From assembly GCA_963170055.1 (NCBI GenBank), contig CAUJGJ010000368.1, positions 966,001-1,030,000 of the forward strand: DNA of 64,000 bases. Reading direction: 5' to 3'. Source of the stretch: Halisarca cf. caerulea. Taxonomy: Eukaryota > Porifera > Demospongiae > Chondrillida > Halisarcidae. The notes beneath the pieces were generated by a model. That model was not told the origin of the DNA and searched no databases. It saw only the letters and a list, made by a program, of their open reading frames with translations. The translations under genes were made by a program, and so were the position numbers. This document shows, piece by piece, positions 19,375-32,056 of the stretch (within the stretch, counting starts at the first letter, position 1; every line of letters begins with the position of its first letter).

Positions 19375-21666
19375 TCAGTATGGGAGAGGCCTACTGTTTG
19401 GCCAACCCTGTCTAAGGTGGTACACGTAGAAATCAATACGATGATCTCGCGTCAGGAGCTGGTGGTAGAGAGCGATGTCAGGGTTGTCTCCGCTCTCAGT
19501 CATGTACATGACATCATCAGCCTTCACGCGCCAGAGGGAAATCCCCATGTGGTGAGAGAGCACAAACGACAACCAATAGTCATCCACAATGATAAACTCC
19601 TGTCGTGGCAGCTCGTACTGGAGAGCCTCGTCGAGGAGCTCCTTTGAAATGAGTAGGTTGTCTGCGTGAATGAAGTGAACCTGGCAGTCGGGTTTTGACT
19701 GGTCTCGAAACTGAAACAGGTTGCTTTTTTGTTTCTGCTCCAACTCCCACTCGATGTGCGGATTCTCCTCATTGACAGAATGCTCTGGAAATATGTGCCC
19801 CCTACAACAAATAGTAGCCCGGGGGCCATATTGATGGTACTTGTCCACAAATCGCTGTACATAGCCGGGTGAGGGCTGAATGTCGTCGTCAATGATGAGC
19901 ATTAGGTCACTCTTCATGAGCTCTTTCACTGCAAACCGAATGGCACAATAGTAGTTACGGCTACTCTGTATCAATGTGATGTTTAGCGGCTGGACGAAAC
20001 GTTGCGAGAGTACCTCGACTGCTTCTTGTTTTTCTTCGTTGTTGTTCCAAATGATGAGCTGAAATCGGCCATCATACTTCTGTTTGCAAAGGCCCTCCAG
20101 TATGCTAACCATCTCCCCCACTCTCTTGTACTGGCACATCACAAGCGAAACATCAAATTCCTTTGGCATTTTGTCTTGACTGGGTCTTTGGAGTTCACGA
20201 ATGACATTAACATCCAGAAGGAAAATCTCTTTCCTTCCTCTACTTTTGCTTTCCTCTGTAAATCTTTGAAGCTGTTCCCGATTAAAAATGGAGTCTCCAT
20301 TCACGGCTAGAAGCGTCTTGCTGAACATCAGCTCCTTAACGGCATGGTAGACAGCATCAGGGGTGTAGTCCTCGCTGCTCTCAATGGTGTCAATGTGAAG
20401 GTCGTCACGAAACGGTTCACACCACTCCTTCACATCTTTGTGGACCTTCCGAGCACACCACAGGATCACCTGAACACAAGCATCACTGAAGCAACTCTTT
20501 ATGCGTTCCAGGTGCCCTGAGAGGCCATTTATTTCGCTGTGGATGTGGACAACAATGGACAGATCGAAACGGGGAAATTTAGTCTGAGGTGGATTTTGAC
20601 TAGGACTGGTCTGCGAACGCGGCAATTCAAGATCTCTGTAAATTGCTGAGTTGGCAAATGACTGAAGAAAGGTTTCTCCGCTGAGTTTCCTTTTCAGCTC
20701 TTTGTTTCCGTGGAGATATTGGCTGCCAACTTCAAGAAGGTCATCATTACCAAGAATGTCCCCCGCTTCTTCAAGTGTGTCGTAAAACAGAGGGTAATTC
20801 TTTCCCAGGTACTCTTCTATGGCAGGCAGACGGTTTATGACCAAGGGGGTTCCCCGGGCTGCACACTCGTTCACGGTTGTGCAGGCACTAGCATCAAACA
20901 TGTTGATGAACACAACGTTCTGACTGAGCAAGTTGTCGTATTCCTCGTCAGTGACCTGTTCCATCCACACCTCTACTGAGGAATTGGTCCTTAGCTTGTA
21001 TTGCTGGCAGTTCACATCGTAGAGCTTGTCAAAATTGACATCTGTCGGCTTGATGAGAATCTTCTTAAGATGCGATGGAGTGTTGAGGTCGTACACGGCC
21101 TGGAAGTTACGCATGAACTTGCCAATGAAAACAACCTTCTTTTCTTTGTTCTCCTTGAATCTTGTCATGTCAAATAGGTGCTGTCTTTTGAAGGGAGCAC
21201 AAGGGTAGAAAACCAAGCAGACAGGGATTCCAGGAAGATGCTTCACGAGGTAATTCTTCACAACTGATGACAATGCGTACAGACCCCGACAATTCTTCAG
21301 AGCTTCTTGAAACGTGGGATCTTGGACCATTCTCTCAAGATCTGGGAACTCGGGATAGTTGGTCTTTGGTGTCTGATGGGCAAATCCAATCCAGGGCTCT
21401 TTCAGAGCAAGATCCCTCGTTCTGTCATCAGCCACGACATCACCAACATCTGAAAAACACAAGATTCCATCACCAACTGTTAACTGCTGTAGTAGCTCTC
21501 CCATCACATATTTCCACCCCCCTCGATGGTGACCATAGACCTCCTCAAAACTTGGTGGGAACTTTATCTTGCACCTGTAAATGAGTGGAATGGAATCATC
21601 AGCTGTCCGTTCCCCCGGAATAATGACGGGTTTGCTGAGAAGAAGCTGACTGTTGGCACAATCCAT
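19375..21666 (-). CDS. Composite glycosyltransferase, copy 2
   Basis: Intact 763-residue frame with the same three-part layout as copy 1: GT-B-like N-terminal part, middle segment, and GT-A part with DDD at 593-595 and VDDYWLS at 694-700. About 18 substitutions separate it from copy 1, for example R32C, S148P, E214K, T379I, K491E, K524E, C570R and R662Q. None touches the recognisable donor-site or acidic motifs. Several (S148P, T379I, K524E, C570R, R662Q) are shared with copy 4. So this copy preserves variants replaced in copies 1 and 3, or the reverse. Confidence 0.85.
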   Translation of the reverse strand: MDCANSQLLLSKPVIIPGERTADDSIPLIYRCKIKFPPSFEEVYGHHRGGWKYVMGELLQQLTVGDGILCFSDVGDVVADDRTRDLALKEPWIGFAHQTPKTNYPEFPDLERMVQDPTFQEALKNCRGLYALSSVVKNYLVKHLPGIPVCLVFYPCAPFKRQHLFDMTRFKENKEKKVVFIGKFMRNFQAVYDLNTPSHLKKILIKPTDVNFDKLYDVNCQQYKLRTNSSVEVWMEQVTDEEYDNLLSQNVVFINMFDASACTTVNECAARGTPLVINRLPAIEEYLGKNYPLFYDTLEEAGDILGNDDLLEVGSQYLHGNKELKRKLSGETFLQSFANSAIYRDLELPRSQTSPSQNPPQTKFPRFDLSIVVHIHSEINGLSGHLERIKSCFSDACVQVILWCARKVHKDVKEWCEPFRDDLHIDTIESSEDYTPDAVYHAVKELMFSKTLLAVNGDSIFNREQLQRFTEESKSRGRKEIFLLDVNVIRELQRPSQDKMPKEFDVSLVMCQYKRVGEMVSILEGLCKQKYDGRFQLIIWNNNEEKQEAVEVLSQRFVQPLNITLIQSSRNYYCAIRFAVKELMKSDLMLIIDDDIQPSPGYVQRFVDKYHQYGPRATICCRGHIFPEHSVNEENPHIEWELEQKQKSNLFQFRDQSKPDCQVHFIHADNLLISKELLDEALQYELPRQEFIIVDDYWLSFVLSHHMGISLWRVKADDVMYMTESGDNPDIALYHQLLTRDHRIDFYVYHLRQGWPNSRPLPY

Positions 21667-22236
21667 CCTGGTCTGTTCTCCTAAAGACTCTCAATCCCAA
21701 CTGAGATACACAGACGAGCTGGCACCTTAAACACTTCAAGTGAGAGGCAGGCCACACGGCATGCCTGTGGGCTGCCTGGGCATGGATGGGCATGCTCTCA
21801 TGTTGACTTGCAACTTGATTCACAAGATCTACACACTTAGCAGGCAAACTGTGCCATTGTAGCTGCAATGGAGCAAGGCATGCAGACGCCTTTTCCATTC
21901 TGGTATCACGGGCTTGTTAATCTTCTAAGGCAAATCACAGAGTGGCTGGCTTCTCTCTTCTAGTTTCTCGATTGCCTAAACACGCCCAGGCAAGCCCGCG
22001 CAATGGGACTTTCCCAGGTGGTTTCCCTCGTAGCGGCACGCTCGAGCAACCACTACTTCGCAAAGCAAAAATGAATATTCCACCATAGACCCATGATTAC
22101 ACGAATCCTGAACGAATATTCCACGAATCCTGATGAATATGAATGTATAGCGGACAAACAACAGGTAGATTGTCTATATATTAACAATGCTCGAGTAGTG
22201 CTGTCATTCTAGCTCCGCTTTCTTTTGGGGTTGAAG
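21667..22236. promoter_or_regulatory. Bidirectional GT2/AT2 promoter
   Basis: These 570 bp separate the start codons. TATATATT is at 22175-22182, 55 bp before the AT2 ATG. Both GAATATTC motifs are kept (about 22073 and 22113). It carries an extra short GGCCACACGGCATG segment near 21749. Confidence 0.55.
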
Positions 22237-23532
22237 ATGCTGTCGAAGGAAAAGAGTACCGAGAACGGGTACCACCACGGTGGCGAAGGAGTAGATTTGA
22301 AGTCGAAGAAAGCTTCTTATGACAAGAACGACCTTTCTGAGGCCCAGCTACGCGCCCTACCCGATCCGGAACCCTCTCCGCCAGAAACCGGATGGAAAAT
22401 ACACGTGTCAGGGCCATTCGTATCCGAGAAAGCTGAGCAAAACGTTGTGGACAACATTCGAAAGGGCCTCATTTCATCTGCCACTGAGCCAGTTAGAGAA
22501 TTCGAAAGAGAACTCACGAAGTTGTACGGAGCTAAATGGGCCAAAGGATGCAGTAACGGGTATTCTGCTCTCGTTCTAGCTTTAAAAAATGCCAGAATTG
22601 GACCAGGAGACGAAGTTATCATCCCCTCTCTGACTATGGCTGCCGTGGTAACGTCCGTGAGAGATGTGGGCGCCAAACCCGTATTTGTAGACTGCGAAAG
22701 GCAGGAAGACAGAACACTCTTTCTCAATCCTTCGGTTGACCAGTACCGCTTGGCCCTCACCGAACGAACGAAAGCCATTATTGTAACCCATACCTACGGC
22801 GTTCCAGTTGACTGCCTCGCTTTACAGTCTCTCTGTCGGGAAAAAAACATCTTTTTCATTGAAGACATTGCAGAAGCAATTGGGGCACAATATATGAACA
22901 AGTATGTGGGTACATTCGGTCAGTATGCGACTGCAAGCCTTTATGCCAATAAATCCATCACTGCTGGAGATGGCGGTTTTATTCTTTCTGCTGAGGGCAC
23001 AGAAGAAGGGAAGAAGCTAGTTGACGCTCACACCAATCATGGATTCACACCAGGACACCATTTCGTGCACTGGGAGTTTTCTGGAAACTACAAAATGAGT
23101 GGTCTAGCAGCTGCATTTGTCACACCAGCAGTTGAAAAGATTCCTGTCGTGATGGAAGACAGACAGAGAATTGCAAGTGAGTATCGCAGACATCTAACTG
23201 GTGTTCCCGGGTTGACTGCAATGGAGGTAAATCCCTATGGTCCTAATTGCCCATGGGTGTTTGGAGTCACTGTGGAATCGAAGAACATCCGCACCACAGT
23301 ACGCCACAAGATGGCTGCCAACGGTATTGAAACACGAGACTACTTCTTCCCACTTCACCTCCAGCCGTGCGTTGTGAGTGAGTTTGGAGAGCAGCCCACA
23401 CTGCCAAATGCAGAGGAGCTAGGAAGGACGGGATTCTATCTTCCAACATTTTACGGTCTTACTAACGAAGACATTGCCTATATCAGCTCTAGTTTAAAGA
23501 TGGCTCTGGTTTCAGCTGAACAATCCCCATAG
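22237..23532 (+). CDS. DegT-family PLP sugar aminotransferase, copy 2
   Basis: Intact, 431 residues. Two codons are missing in the N-terminal extension (STENGYHH against STETQNGYHH in copy 1). It keeps the full C-terminus ending VSAEQSP because it lacks the 17-bp duplication of copies 1 and 3. The PLP lysine in LYANKSITAGDGG and the Asp in FIEDIAEAIGA are retained. Changes include KNIFFIED, GAQYMNKY and ESKNIRTT. It is divergent from GT2. Confidence 0.9.
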   Translation: MLSKEKSTENGYHHGGEGVDLKSKKASYDKNDLSEAQLRALPDPEPSPPETGWKIHVSGPFVSEKAEQNVVDNIRKGLISSATEPVREFERELTKLYGAKWAKGCSNGYSALVLALKNARIGPGDEVIIPSLTMAAVVTSVRDVGAKPVFVDCERQEDRTLFLNPSVDQYRLALTERTKAIIVTHTYGVPVDCLALQSLCREKNIFFIEDIAEAIGAQYMNKYVGTFGQYATASLYANKSITAGDGGFILSAEGTEEGKKLVDAHTNHGFTPGHHFVHWEFSGNYKMSGLAAAFVTPAVEKIPVVMEDRQRIASEYRRHLTGVPGLTAMEVNPYGPNCPWVFGVTVESKNIRTTVRHKMAANGIETRDYFFPLHLQPCVVSEFGEQPTLPNAEELGRTGFYLPTFYGLTNEDIAYISSSLKMALVSAEQSP

Positions 23533-24611
<1,079 letters not shown>

Positions 24612-26233
24612 ACCTGTCCAGGGTTGGAACAGTATGACTCTTGAGGACATTGTGAAGGCTTTGTCGGAAAATTCTGTCATGAACGCGCGCACACGCGTGT
24701 GTGTGTTTCCCCCCTCTCCTGCCCTACCTGTGTTTGCATGTAAATATGTAGGTGTGCTGTGTGGCGATAGCCCATGTAGATTTTTCTCTATCCAACCTGT
24801 TTTCTTCCTCTGTATGACTTCTTTGTATTGTCCCTGGTGACTGTTTGAGTTTCTTTTGTCATCTCCACAGAATTTCCCTCAGTCTTAGTGTGCTGTAATC
24901 ACTTGTGGGAATGTCCCTCTTTCCACAATCAAGTTGGAATGTCCCTGGGGGAATTTATCTCTGTTTACTCTCTGTACAGGCCACGGAAGTGTTGGCGACT
25001 CTTTACTCTGAACACCAGTCAGGGAAGAAGAACACCGGAGTCAGGGGAGGGAGGGATACTTTATACATGGGATACTTTAAACTGTGACACTGTGTGTAGT
25101 AGCTGTGGCCCATCCCACATGTCTGATATGTGCCAAAAGTCCAGAAACATTGGAGTACAGCGGAACCCGTCTTAAAGAACACTTGTATAGAAGGACCACC
25201 TGTCTATAGAGACCACTACAGGCTGGTCCAGGACCACCTGTCTATAGAGACCACTATAGGCTGGTCTGGGACCACCTGTCTATAGAGACCACTATAGGCT
25301 GGTCCTGGACCACCTGTCTATAGAGACCACTATAGGCTGGTCCAGGACCACCTGTCTATAGAGACCACTACAGGCTGGTCCTGGACCACCTGTCTATAGA
25401 GACCACTATAGGCTGGTCCTGGACCACCTGTCTATAGAGACCACTACAGGCTGGTCCAGGACCACCTGTCTATAGAGACCACTATAGGCTGGTCCAGGAC
25501 CACCTGTCTATAGAGACCACTACAGGCTGGTCCTGGACCACCTGTCTATAGAGACCACTATAGGCTGGTCCTGGACCACCTGTCTATAGAGACCACTACA
25601 GGCTGGTCCAGGACCACCTGTCTATAGAGACCACTATAGGCTGGTCCAGGACCACCTGTCTATAGAGACCACTATAGGCTGGTCCAGGACCACCTGTCTA
25701 TAGAGACCACTATAGGCTGGTCCTGGACCACCTGTCTATAGAGACCACTACAGGCTGGTCCAGGACCACCTGTCTATAGAGACCACTATAGGCTGGTCTG
25801 GGAGCCACTAAAGCAATACTATTGCACCTCTATAAGGGCAACCTGTCTACAAAGACCACAACTACTCAGTCTCTTGGGTGGTCTTTATATACAGGTTTCA
25901 ATGCATATTTCTGTTTCATTGCTAAACTCCTGAAAGACTTCATGTACTTCTGTTGTCTCGTTTCTTTGTCTGCCTTGTGTGGCCCAGGACAACAAGAACC
26001 CCGTTCTGGATGCCGTGGAGGCTCAAATATTCAATTTGTTCCTCACCAAAAGCTGGGGGCTGAAACTGGCCACCAATGCAGCTACTACAATATTGAGAGT
26101 GGACCAGGTATAGGCAGTGTTTGTGTGCATGCGTGCGTGTGTGCATGTGTGCGTGTGTGTATGCGTGCATGCGTGCGTGTGTGTATGTGCGTGTGTGCAT
26201 GCATGCATGCGTGCATGTGTGAGTGAGTGTGTG

Positions 26234-26265
<32 letters not shown>

Positions 26266-26416
26266 CACATATACATTTACATGTGTGTGTGTGTATTAGG
26301 TGTTGTCCTATGGGTATTCCCCTCATCTCCCCCTCCCTCCCCCCCAATAGATATTCATGGCCAAACCTGCTGGAGGTCCCAAGCCACGAGAAAACAGAGA
26401 GTGGGATGAAGACTGA
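24612..26416 (+). pseudogene. CCT8 3'-end fragment 2 (exons 16-19)
   Basis: Same 20-bp exon 16 deletion and GC donor as fragment 1, so these lesions predate the later duplications. Exon 17 starts at 24980 and decays at its 3' end. Exon 18 is 25988-26107 and exon 19 is 26351-26416. Both keep length and splice sites, with one visible exon 18 change (ATATTCGAT to ATATTCAAT, Asp to Asn). Confidence 0.85.
25194..25800 (+). repeat. 38-bp minisatellite, about 16 copies, fragment 2
   Basis: Same unit as in fragments 1 and 3 but shorter and dominated by the CTGTCTATAGAG variant, so it diverged independently. Confidence 0.95.
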
Positions 26417-26946
26417 GAAACATGATCCTCTTGCTTATCATTAGAAGTGTCCGTTTTTAGTCAGTTCATTCGTCTGATTAGCACTTATGTTGTAATTATG
26501 CAAGATCATTATTGATATTATTTCATGCCTGTTTGTACATGTATTATTTCCCCATGTTGCACGCATAATATATTATAATTATTCGCCTTTAGTATAATGT
26601 ATGTGTATATTTGTATAGGTAACATAACTGTGTATTGCCATACATTCAACAATTAATCAGTATAAATTAAAATTAACAATATTATGTTGAATTGTACAAA
26701 AATAGCATAATTTCCTCTATTACAAAAGAGTACAAAAATATAGGAATAAATCCTGAGGTACCTTTGAACACCGTGTGGTGTGCGTGTGCATAGATAAGAT
26801 CGGTGTGTGTGTGTGTGTGTGTGTGTACATACATGTATGCATGTATCGGTAAGAACATGAACAGTAGTCTATATATATAATGTTAACCAACAATTGGGAC
26901 AATGTTCTGTTACAAACAGCACAAAACTAAAGTAAAATGGCCGACA
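26417..26946. other. 3' flank between CCT8 fragment 2 and GT3
   Basis: Copy of the 10915-11463 region. It shares GTAACATAACTG and a shortened GGCCGACATCAGTATGG end with unit 4, not with unit 1. No gene. Confidence 0.6.
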
Positions 26947-29238
26947 TCAGTATGGGAGAGGCCTACTGTTTGGCCAACCCTGTCTAAGGTGGTACACGTA
27001 GAAATCAATACGATGATCTCGCGTCAGGAGCTGGTGGTAGAGAGCGATGTCAGGGTTGTCTCCGCTCTCAGTCATGTACATGACATCATCAGCCTTCACG
27101 CGCCAGAGGGAAATCCCCATGTGGTGAGAGAGCACAAAGGACAACCAATAGTCATCCACAATGATAAACTCCTGTCGCGGCAGCTCGTACTGGAGAGCCT
27201 CGTCAAGGAGCTCCTTTGAAATGAGTAGGTTGTCTGCGTGAATGAAGTGAACCCGGCAGTCTGGTTTTGACTGGTCTCGAAACTGAAACAGGTTGCTTTT
27301 TTGTTTCTGCTCCAACTCCCACTCAATGTGCGGATTCTCCTCATTGACAGAATGCTCTGGAAATATGTGCCCCCTACAACAAATAGTAGCCCGGGGGCCA
27401 TATTGATGGTACTTGTCCACAAATCGCTGTACATAGCCGGGTGAGGGCTGAATGTCGTCGTCAATGATGAGCATTAGGTCACTCTTCATGAGCTCTTTCA
27501 CTGCAAACCGAATGGCACAATAGTAGTTACAGCTACTCTGTATCAACGTGATGTTTAGCGGCTGAATGAAACATCGCGAGAGTACCTCGACTGTTTCTTG
27601 TTCTTCCTCATTGTTGTTCCAAATGATGAGCTGAAATCGGCCATCATACTTCTGTTTGCAAAGGCCCTTCAGTATGCTAACCATCTCCCCCACTCGTTTG
27701 TACTGGCACATCACAAGCGAAACATCAAATTCCTTTGACATTTTGTCTTGACTGGGTCTTTGGAGTTTGCGAATGACATTAACATCCAGAAGGAAAATCT
27801 CTTTCCTTCCTCTACTTTTGCTTTCCTCTGTAAATCTTTGAAGCTGTTCCCGATTAAAAATGGAGTCTCCATTCACGGCTAGAAGCGTCTTGCTGAACAT
27901 CAGCTCCTTAACGGCATGGTAAACAGCATCAGGGGTGTAGTCCTCGCTGCTCTCAATGGTGTCAATGTGAAGGTCGTCACGAAACGGTTCACACCACTCC
28001 TTCACATCTTTGTGGACCTTCCGAGCACACCACAGGATCACCTGAACACAAGCATCACTGAAGCAACTCTTTATGCGTTCCAGGTGCCCTGAGAGGCCAT
28101 TTGTTTCGCTGTGGATGTGGACAACAATGGACAGATCGAAACGGGGAAATTTAGTCTGAGGTGGATTTTGACTAGGACTGGTCTGCGAACGCGGCAATTC
28201 AAGATCTCTGTAAATTGCTGAGTTGGCAAATGACTGAAGAAAGGTTTCTCCGCTGAGTTTCCTTTTCAGCTCTTTGTTTCCGTGGAGATATTGGCTGCCA
28301 ACTTCAAGAAGGTCATCATTACCAAGAATGTCCCCCGCTTCTTCAAGTGTGTCGTAAAACAGAGGGTAATTCTTTCCCAGATACTCTTCTATGGCAGGCA
28401 GACGGTTTATGATCAAGGGGGTTCCCCGGGCTGCACACTCGTTCACAGTTGTGCAGGCACTAGCATCAAACATGTTGATGAACACAATGTTCTGACTGAG
28501 CAAGTTGTCGTATTCCTCGTCAGTGACCTGTTCCATCCACACCTCTACTGAGGAATTGGTCCTTAGCTTGTATTGCTGGCAGTTCACATCGTAGAGCTCG
28601 TCAAAATTGACATCTGTCGGCTTGATGAGAATCTTCTTAAGATGCGATGGAGTGTCGAGGTCGTACGCGGCCTGGAAGTTACGCATGAACTTGCCAATGA
28701 AAACAACCTTCTTTTCTTTGTTCTCCTTGAATCTTGTCATGTCAAATAGGTGCTGTCTTTTGAAGGGAGCACAAGGGTAGAAAACCAAGCAGACAGAGAT
28801 TCCAGGAAGATGCTTCACAAGGTAATTCTTCACAACTGATGACAATGCGTACAGACCCCGACAATTCTTCAGAGCTTCTTGAAACGTGGGATCTTGGACC
28901 ATTCTCTCAAGATCTGGGAACTCGGGATAGTTGGTCTTTGGTGTCTGATGGGCAAATCCAATCCAGGGCTCTTTCAGAGCAAGATCCCTCGTTCTGTCAT
29001 CAGCCACGACATCACCAACATCTGAAAAACACAAGATTCCATCACCAACTGTTAACTGCTGTAGTAGCTCTCCCATCACATATTTCCACCCCCCTCGATG
29101 GTGACCATAGACCTCCTCAAAACTTGGTGGGAACTTTATCTTGCGCCTGTAAATGAGTGGAATGGAATCATCAGCTGTCCGTTCACCCGGAATAATGACG
29201 GGTTTGCTGAGAAGAAGCTGACTGTTGGCACAATCCAT
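26947..29238 (-). CDS. Composite glycosyltransferase, copy 3
   Basis: Intact 763 residues, differing from copy 1 at one residue that I can find (Asp462 to Asn in SIFDREQ, the Asn being shared with copies 2 and 4). Domain layout and motifs are as in copy 1. This near-identity over the coding region, with a 3' flank of the copy 4 type, points to a very recent duplication or gene conversion from unit 1. Confidence 0.85.
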   Translation of the reverse strand: MDCANSQLLLSKPVIIPGERTADDSIPLIYRRKIKFPPSFEEVYGHHRGGWKYVMGELLQQLTVGDGILCFSDVGDVVADDRTRDLALKEPWIGFAHQTPKTNYPEFPDLERMVQDPTFQEALKNCRGLYALSSVVKNYLVKHLPGISVCLVFYPCAPFKRQHLFDMTRFKENKEKKVVFIGKFMRNFQAAYDLDTPSHLKKILIKPTDVNFDELYDVNCQQYKLRTNSSVEVWMEQVTDEEYDNLLSQNIVFINMFDASACTTVNECAARGTPLIINRLPAIEEYLGKNYPLFYDTLEEAGDILGNDDLLEVGSQYLHGNKELKRKLSGETFLQSFANSAIYRDLELPRSQTSPSQNPPQTKFPRFDLSIVVHIHSETNGLSGHLERIKSCFSDACVQVILWCARKVHKDVKEWCEPFRDDLHIDTIESSEDYTPDAVYHAVKELMFSKTLLAVNGDSIFNREQLQRFTEESKSRGRKEIFLLDVNVIRKLQRPSQDKMSKEFDVSLVMCQYKRVGEMVSILKGLCKQKYDGRFQLIIWNNNEEEQETVEVLSRCFIQPLNITLIQSSCNYYCAIRFAVKELMKSDLMLIIDDDIQPSPGYVQRFVDKYHQYGPRATICCRGHIFPEHSVNEENPHIEWELEQKQKSNLFQFRDQSKPDCRVHFIHADNLLISKELLDEALQYELPRQEFIIVDDYWLSFVLSHHMGISLWRVKADDVMYMTESGDNPDIALYHQLLTRDHRIDFYVYHLRQGWPNSRPLPY

Positions 29239-29772
29239 CCTGGTCTGTTCTCCTAAAGACTCTCAATCCCAACTGAGATACACAGACGAGCTGGCACCTT
29301 AAACGCCTCAAGTTAGAGGCATGCCTGTGGCCTGCTCTCATGTTGACTTGCAACTTGATTCACAAAAGCTACACACTTAGCAGGCAAACTGTGCCATTGT
29401 AGCTGCAAAGGAGCAAGGCAGTCGCCTTTTCCATTCTGGTATCACGGGCTTGTTAATCTTCTAAGGCAAATCACAGAGTGGCTGGCTTGTCTCTTCCAGT
29501 TTCTCGATTGCCCAAACACGCCCAGGCAAGCCCGCGCAAGGGGACTTTCCCAGGTGGTTTCCCTCGTAGCGGCACGCTCGAGCAACCACTACTTCGCAAA
29601 GCAAAAATGAATATTCCACCATAGACCTATGATTCCACGAATCCTGAACGAATATTCCACGGATCCTGATGAATATGAATGTATAGCGGACAAACAACAG
29701 GTAGATAGTCTATATATTAGCAATGCTCGAGTAGTGCTGTCATTCTAGCTCCGCTTTCTTTTGGGGTTGAAG
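29239..29772. promoter_or_regulatory. Bidirectional GT3/AT3 promoter
   Basis: These 534 bp are nearly the unit 1 promoter minus 20 bp (CTGGGCATGGATGGGCA region, near 29335). TATATATT is at 29711-29718. Both GAATATTC motifs are present. Confidence 0.55.
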
Positions 29773-31056
29773 ATGATGTCGAAGGAAAAGAGTACCGAAA
29801 CACAGAACGGGTACCACCACGGTGGCGAAGGAGTAGATTTGAAGTCGAAGAAAGCTTCTTATGACAAGAACGACCTTTCTGAGGCCCAGCTACGCGCCCT
29901 ACCCGATCCGGAACCCTCTCCGCCAAAAACCGGATGGAAAATACACGTGTCAGGGCCATTCGTACCCGAGAAAGCTGAGCAAAACGTTGTGGACAACATT
30001 CGAAAGGGCCTCATTTCATCTGCCACTGAGCCAGTTAGAGAATTCGAAAGAGAACTCACGAAGTTGTACGAAGCTAAATGGGCCAAAGGATGCAGTAACG
30101 GGTATTCTGCTCTCGTTCTAGCTTTAAAAAATGCCAGAATTGGACCAGGAGACGAAGTTATCATCCCCTCTCTGACTATGGCTGCCGTGGTAACGTCCGT
30201 GAGAGATGTGGGCGCCAAACCCGTATTTGTAGACTGCGAAAGGCAGGAAGACAGAACACTCTTTCTCAATCCTTCGGTTGACCAGTACCGCTTGGCCCTC
30301 ACCGAACGAACGAAAGCCATTATTGTAACCCATACCTACGGCGTTCCAGTTGACTGCCTCGCTTTACAGTCTCTCTGTCGGGAAAAGAAGATTATTTTTA
30401 TTGAAGACATTGCAGAAGCAATTGGGGCACGATATATGAGCAAGTATGTGGGTACATTCGGTCAGTATGCGACTGCAAGCCTCTATGCCAATAAATCCAT
30501 CACTGCTGGAGATGGCGGGTTCATTCTTTCTGCTGAGGGCACGGAAGAAGGGAAGAAGCTAGTTGACGCTCACACCAATCATGGATTCACACCAGGACAC
30601 CATTTTGTGCACTGGGAGTTTTCTGGAAACTACAAAATGAGTGGTCTAGCAGCTGCATTTGTCACACCAGCAGTTGAAAAGATTCCTGTCGTGATGGAAG
30701 ACAGACAGAGAATTGCAACTGAGTATCGCAGACATCTAACTGGTGTTCCCGGCTTGACTGCAATGGAGGTAAATCCCTATGGTCCTGATTGCCCATGGGT
30801 GTTCGGAGTCACCGTAGAATCGAAGGACATCCGCACCACAGTACGCCACAAGATGGCCGCCGACGGTATTGAAACACGAGACTACTTCTTCCCACTTCAC
30901 CTCCAGCCGTGCGTTGTGAGTGAGTTTGGAGAGCAGCCCACACTGCCAAATGCAGAGGAGTTGGGAAGGACGGGATTCTATCTTCCAACATTCTACGGTC
31001 TTACTAACACAGACATTGCCTATATCAGCTCTAGTTTAAAGATGGCTCTAGTTTAA
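29773..31056 (+). CDS. DegT-family PLP sugar aminotransferase, copy 3
   Basis: Intact, 427 residues, with the same 17-bp 3' duplication and early stop as copy 1. The only protein change from copy 1 that I see is GTFGHYATA to GTFGQYATA, the Gln being shared with copy 2. PLP lysine at residue 241, as in copy 1. It is divergent from GT3. Confidence 0.9.
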   Translation: MMSKEKSTETQNGYHHGGEGVDLKSKKASYDKNDLSEAQLRALPDPEPSPPKTGWKIHVSGPFVPEKAEQNVVDNIRKGLISSATEPVREFERELTKLYEAKWAKGCSNGYSALVLALKNARIGPGDEVIIPSLTMAAVVTSVRDVGAKPVFVDCERQEDRTLFLNPSVDQYRLALTERTKAIIVTHTYGVPVDCLALQSLCREKKIIFIEDIAEAIGARYMSKYVGTFGQYATASLYANKSITAGDGGFILSAEGTEEGKKLVDAHTNHGFTPGHHFVHWEFSGNYKMSGLAAAFVTPAVEKIPVVMEDRQRIATEYRRHLTGVPGLTAMEVNPYGPDCPWVFGVTVESKDIRTTVRHKMAADGIETRDYFFPLHLQPCVVSEFGEQPTLPNAEELGRTGFYLPTFYGLTNTDIAYISSSLKMALV

Positions 31057-31346
31057 AGATGGCTCTGGTTTCAGCTGAACAGTCCCCATAGTACGTACCA
31101 TCAGTACCCATGAAAACATGCACAGCTACAACCATATACACTTATTAATATTATTAGACTAATAAGTAAAATGCCACATTTTGTACCCCTTTTGACTATA
31201 ATAAACATTATGTAATTTTATTATAATATAGATGTACATGATTATTTTATATGCCACTGTATACTCAGTGTTCTCCATAAATTATATATGGCATGTTGCA
31301 CATTCAACAAACATACATGTGTATACACATACATATATGCACACAT

Positions 31347-31400
<54 letters not shown>

Positions 31401-32056
31401 GCGTGCATGCATGTGTGTGCATACACGTGGGTGGGCATGCTGTGCTCTTCATGCATTTAAAAAATTAGACAGAAAAGGGACAGTATGTGCTAATCCATCT
31501 TAGTGTGCAATGGCTGCAAGTAGATTCTGTGCTGGACCCTTAGTATGTTACTGTGTGATAAGTAGTGCTATTATCAGCTGTGTGCCTTTACCCTGCTTGC
31601 TGTAGCTATTATTAGAGTGTATTACGTAATGTCTGAGTAGAACAATGCCTTTTGTCTTATGTGATTGCTGGTTGTCAATTATTGAGTTGACTATCGTGAA
31701 GAGTGTGTTCGAAGAAGTTCTCGTTCACTAGTTACAAGTAGATAGCAGTGCACTATAGATTCTCCCCTGTCAGACCTTGGGGAATTCCCTCTGTAAGCGT
31801 GGGTTGTATTGTCCCTGGTTGACTGTTTGAAATGTTTGCCATACCCTGAGGAAGTACATGCAGTCAGACCTCACTTATCCGCACCTCAGATATCCAGTTC
31901 CCTCACCTTCCACAATAGTTTTTATCGGAACAAATCTGCAATAGTCCTACTGTACACTATACTACTGCTCCCTCGTTCATCCAGTCCACAACATGCATAT
32001 GTGTGTGGATTAGTGAGGTCTGACTGCACTTTGTTCCTGTACCTCTCTCCTTGCAG
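31057..32056 (+). other. AT3 downstream flank and unit junction
   Basis: Almost identical to 15594-16581 apart from TG-tract length (about 31349-31394). No gene. Confidence 0.6.

Noticed and set aside
26902..27219. 105-codon plus-strand frame opposite the GT3 3' end
   Set aside because: Shadow of the GT gene; no family match and no promoter context.
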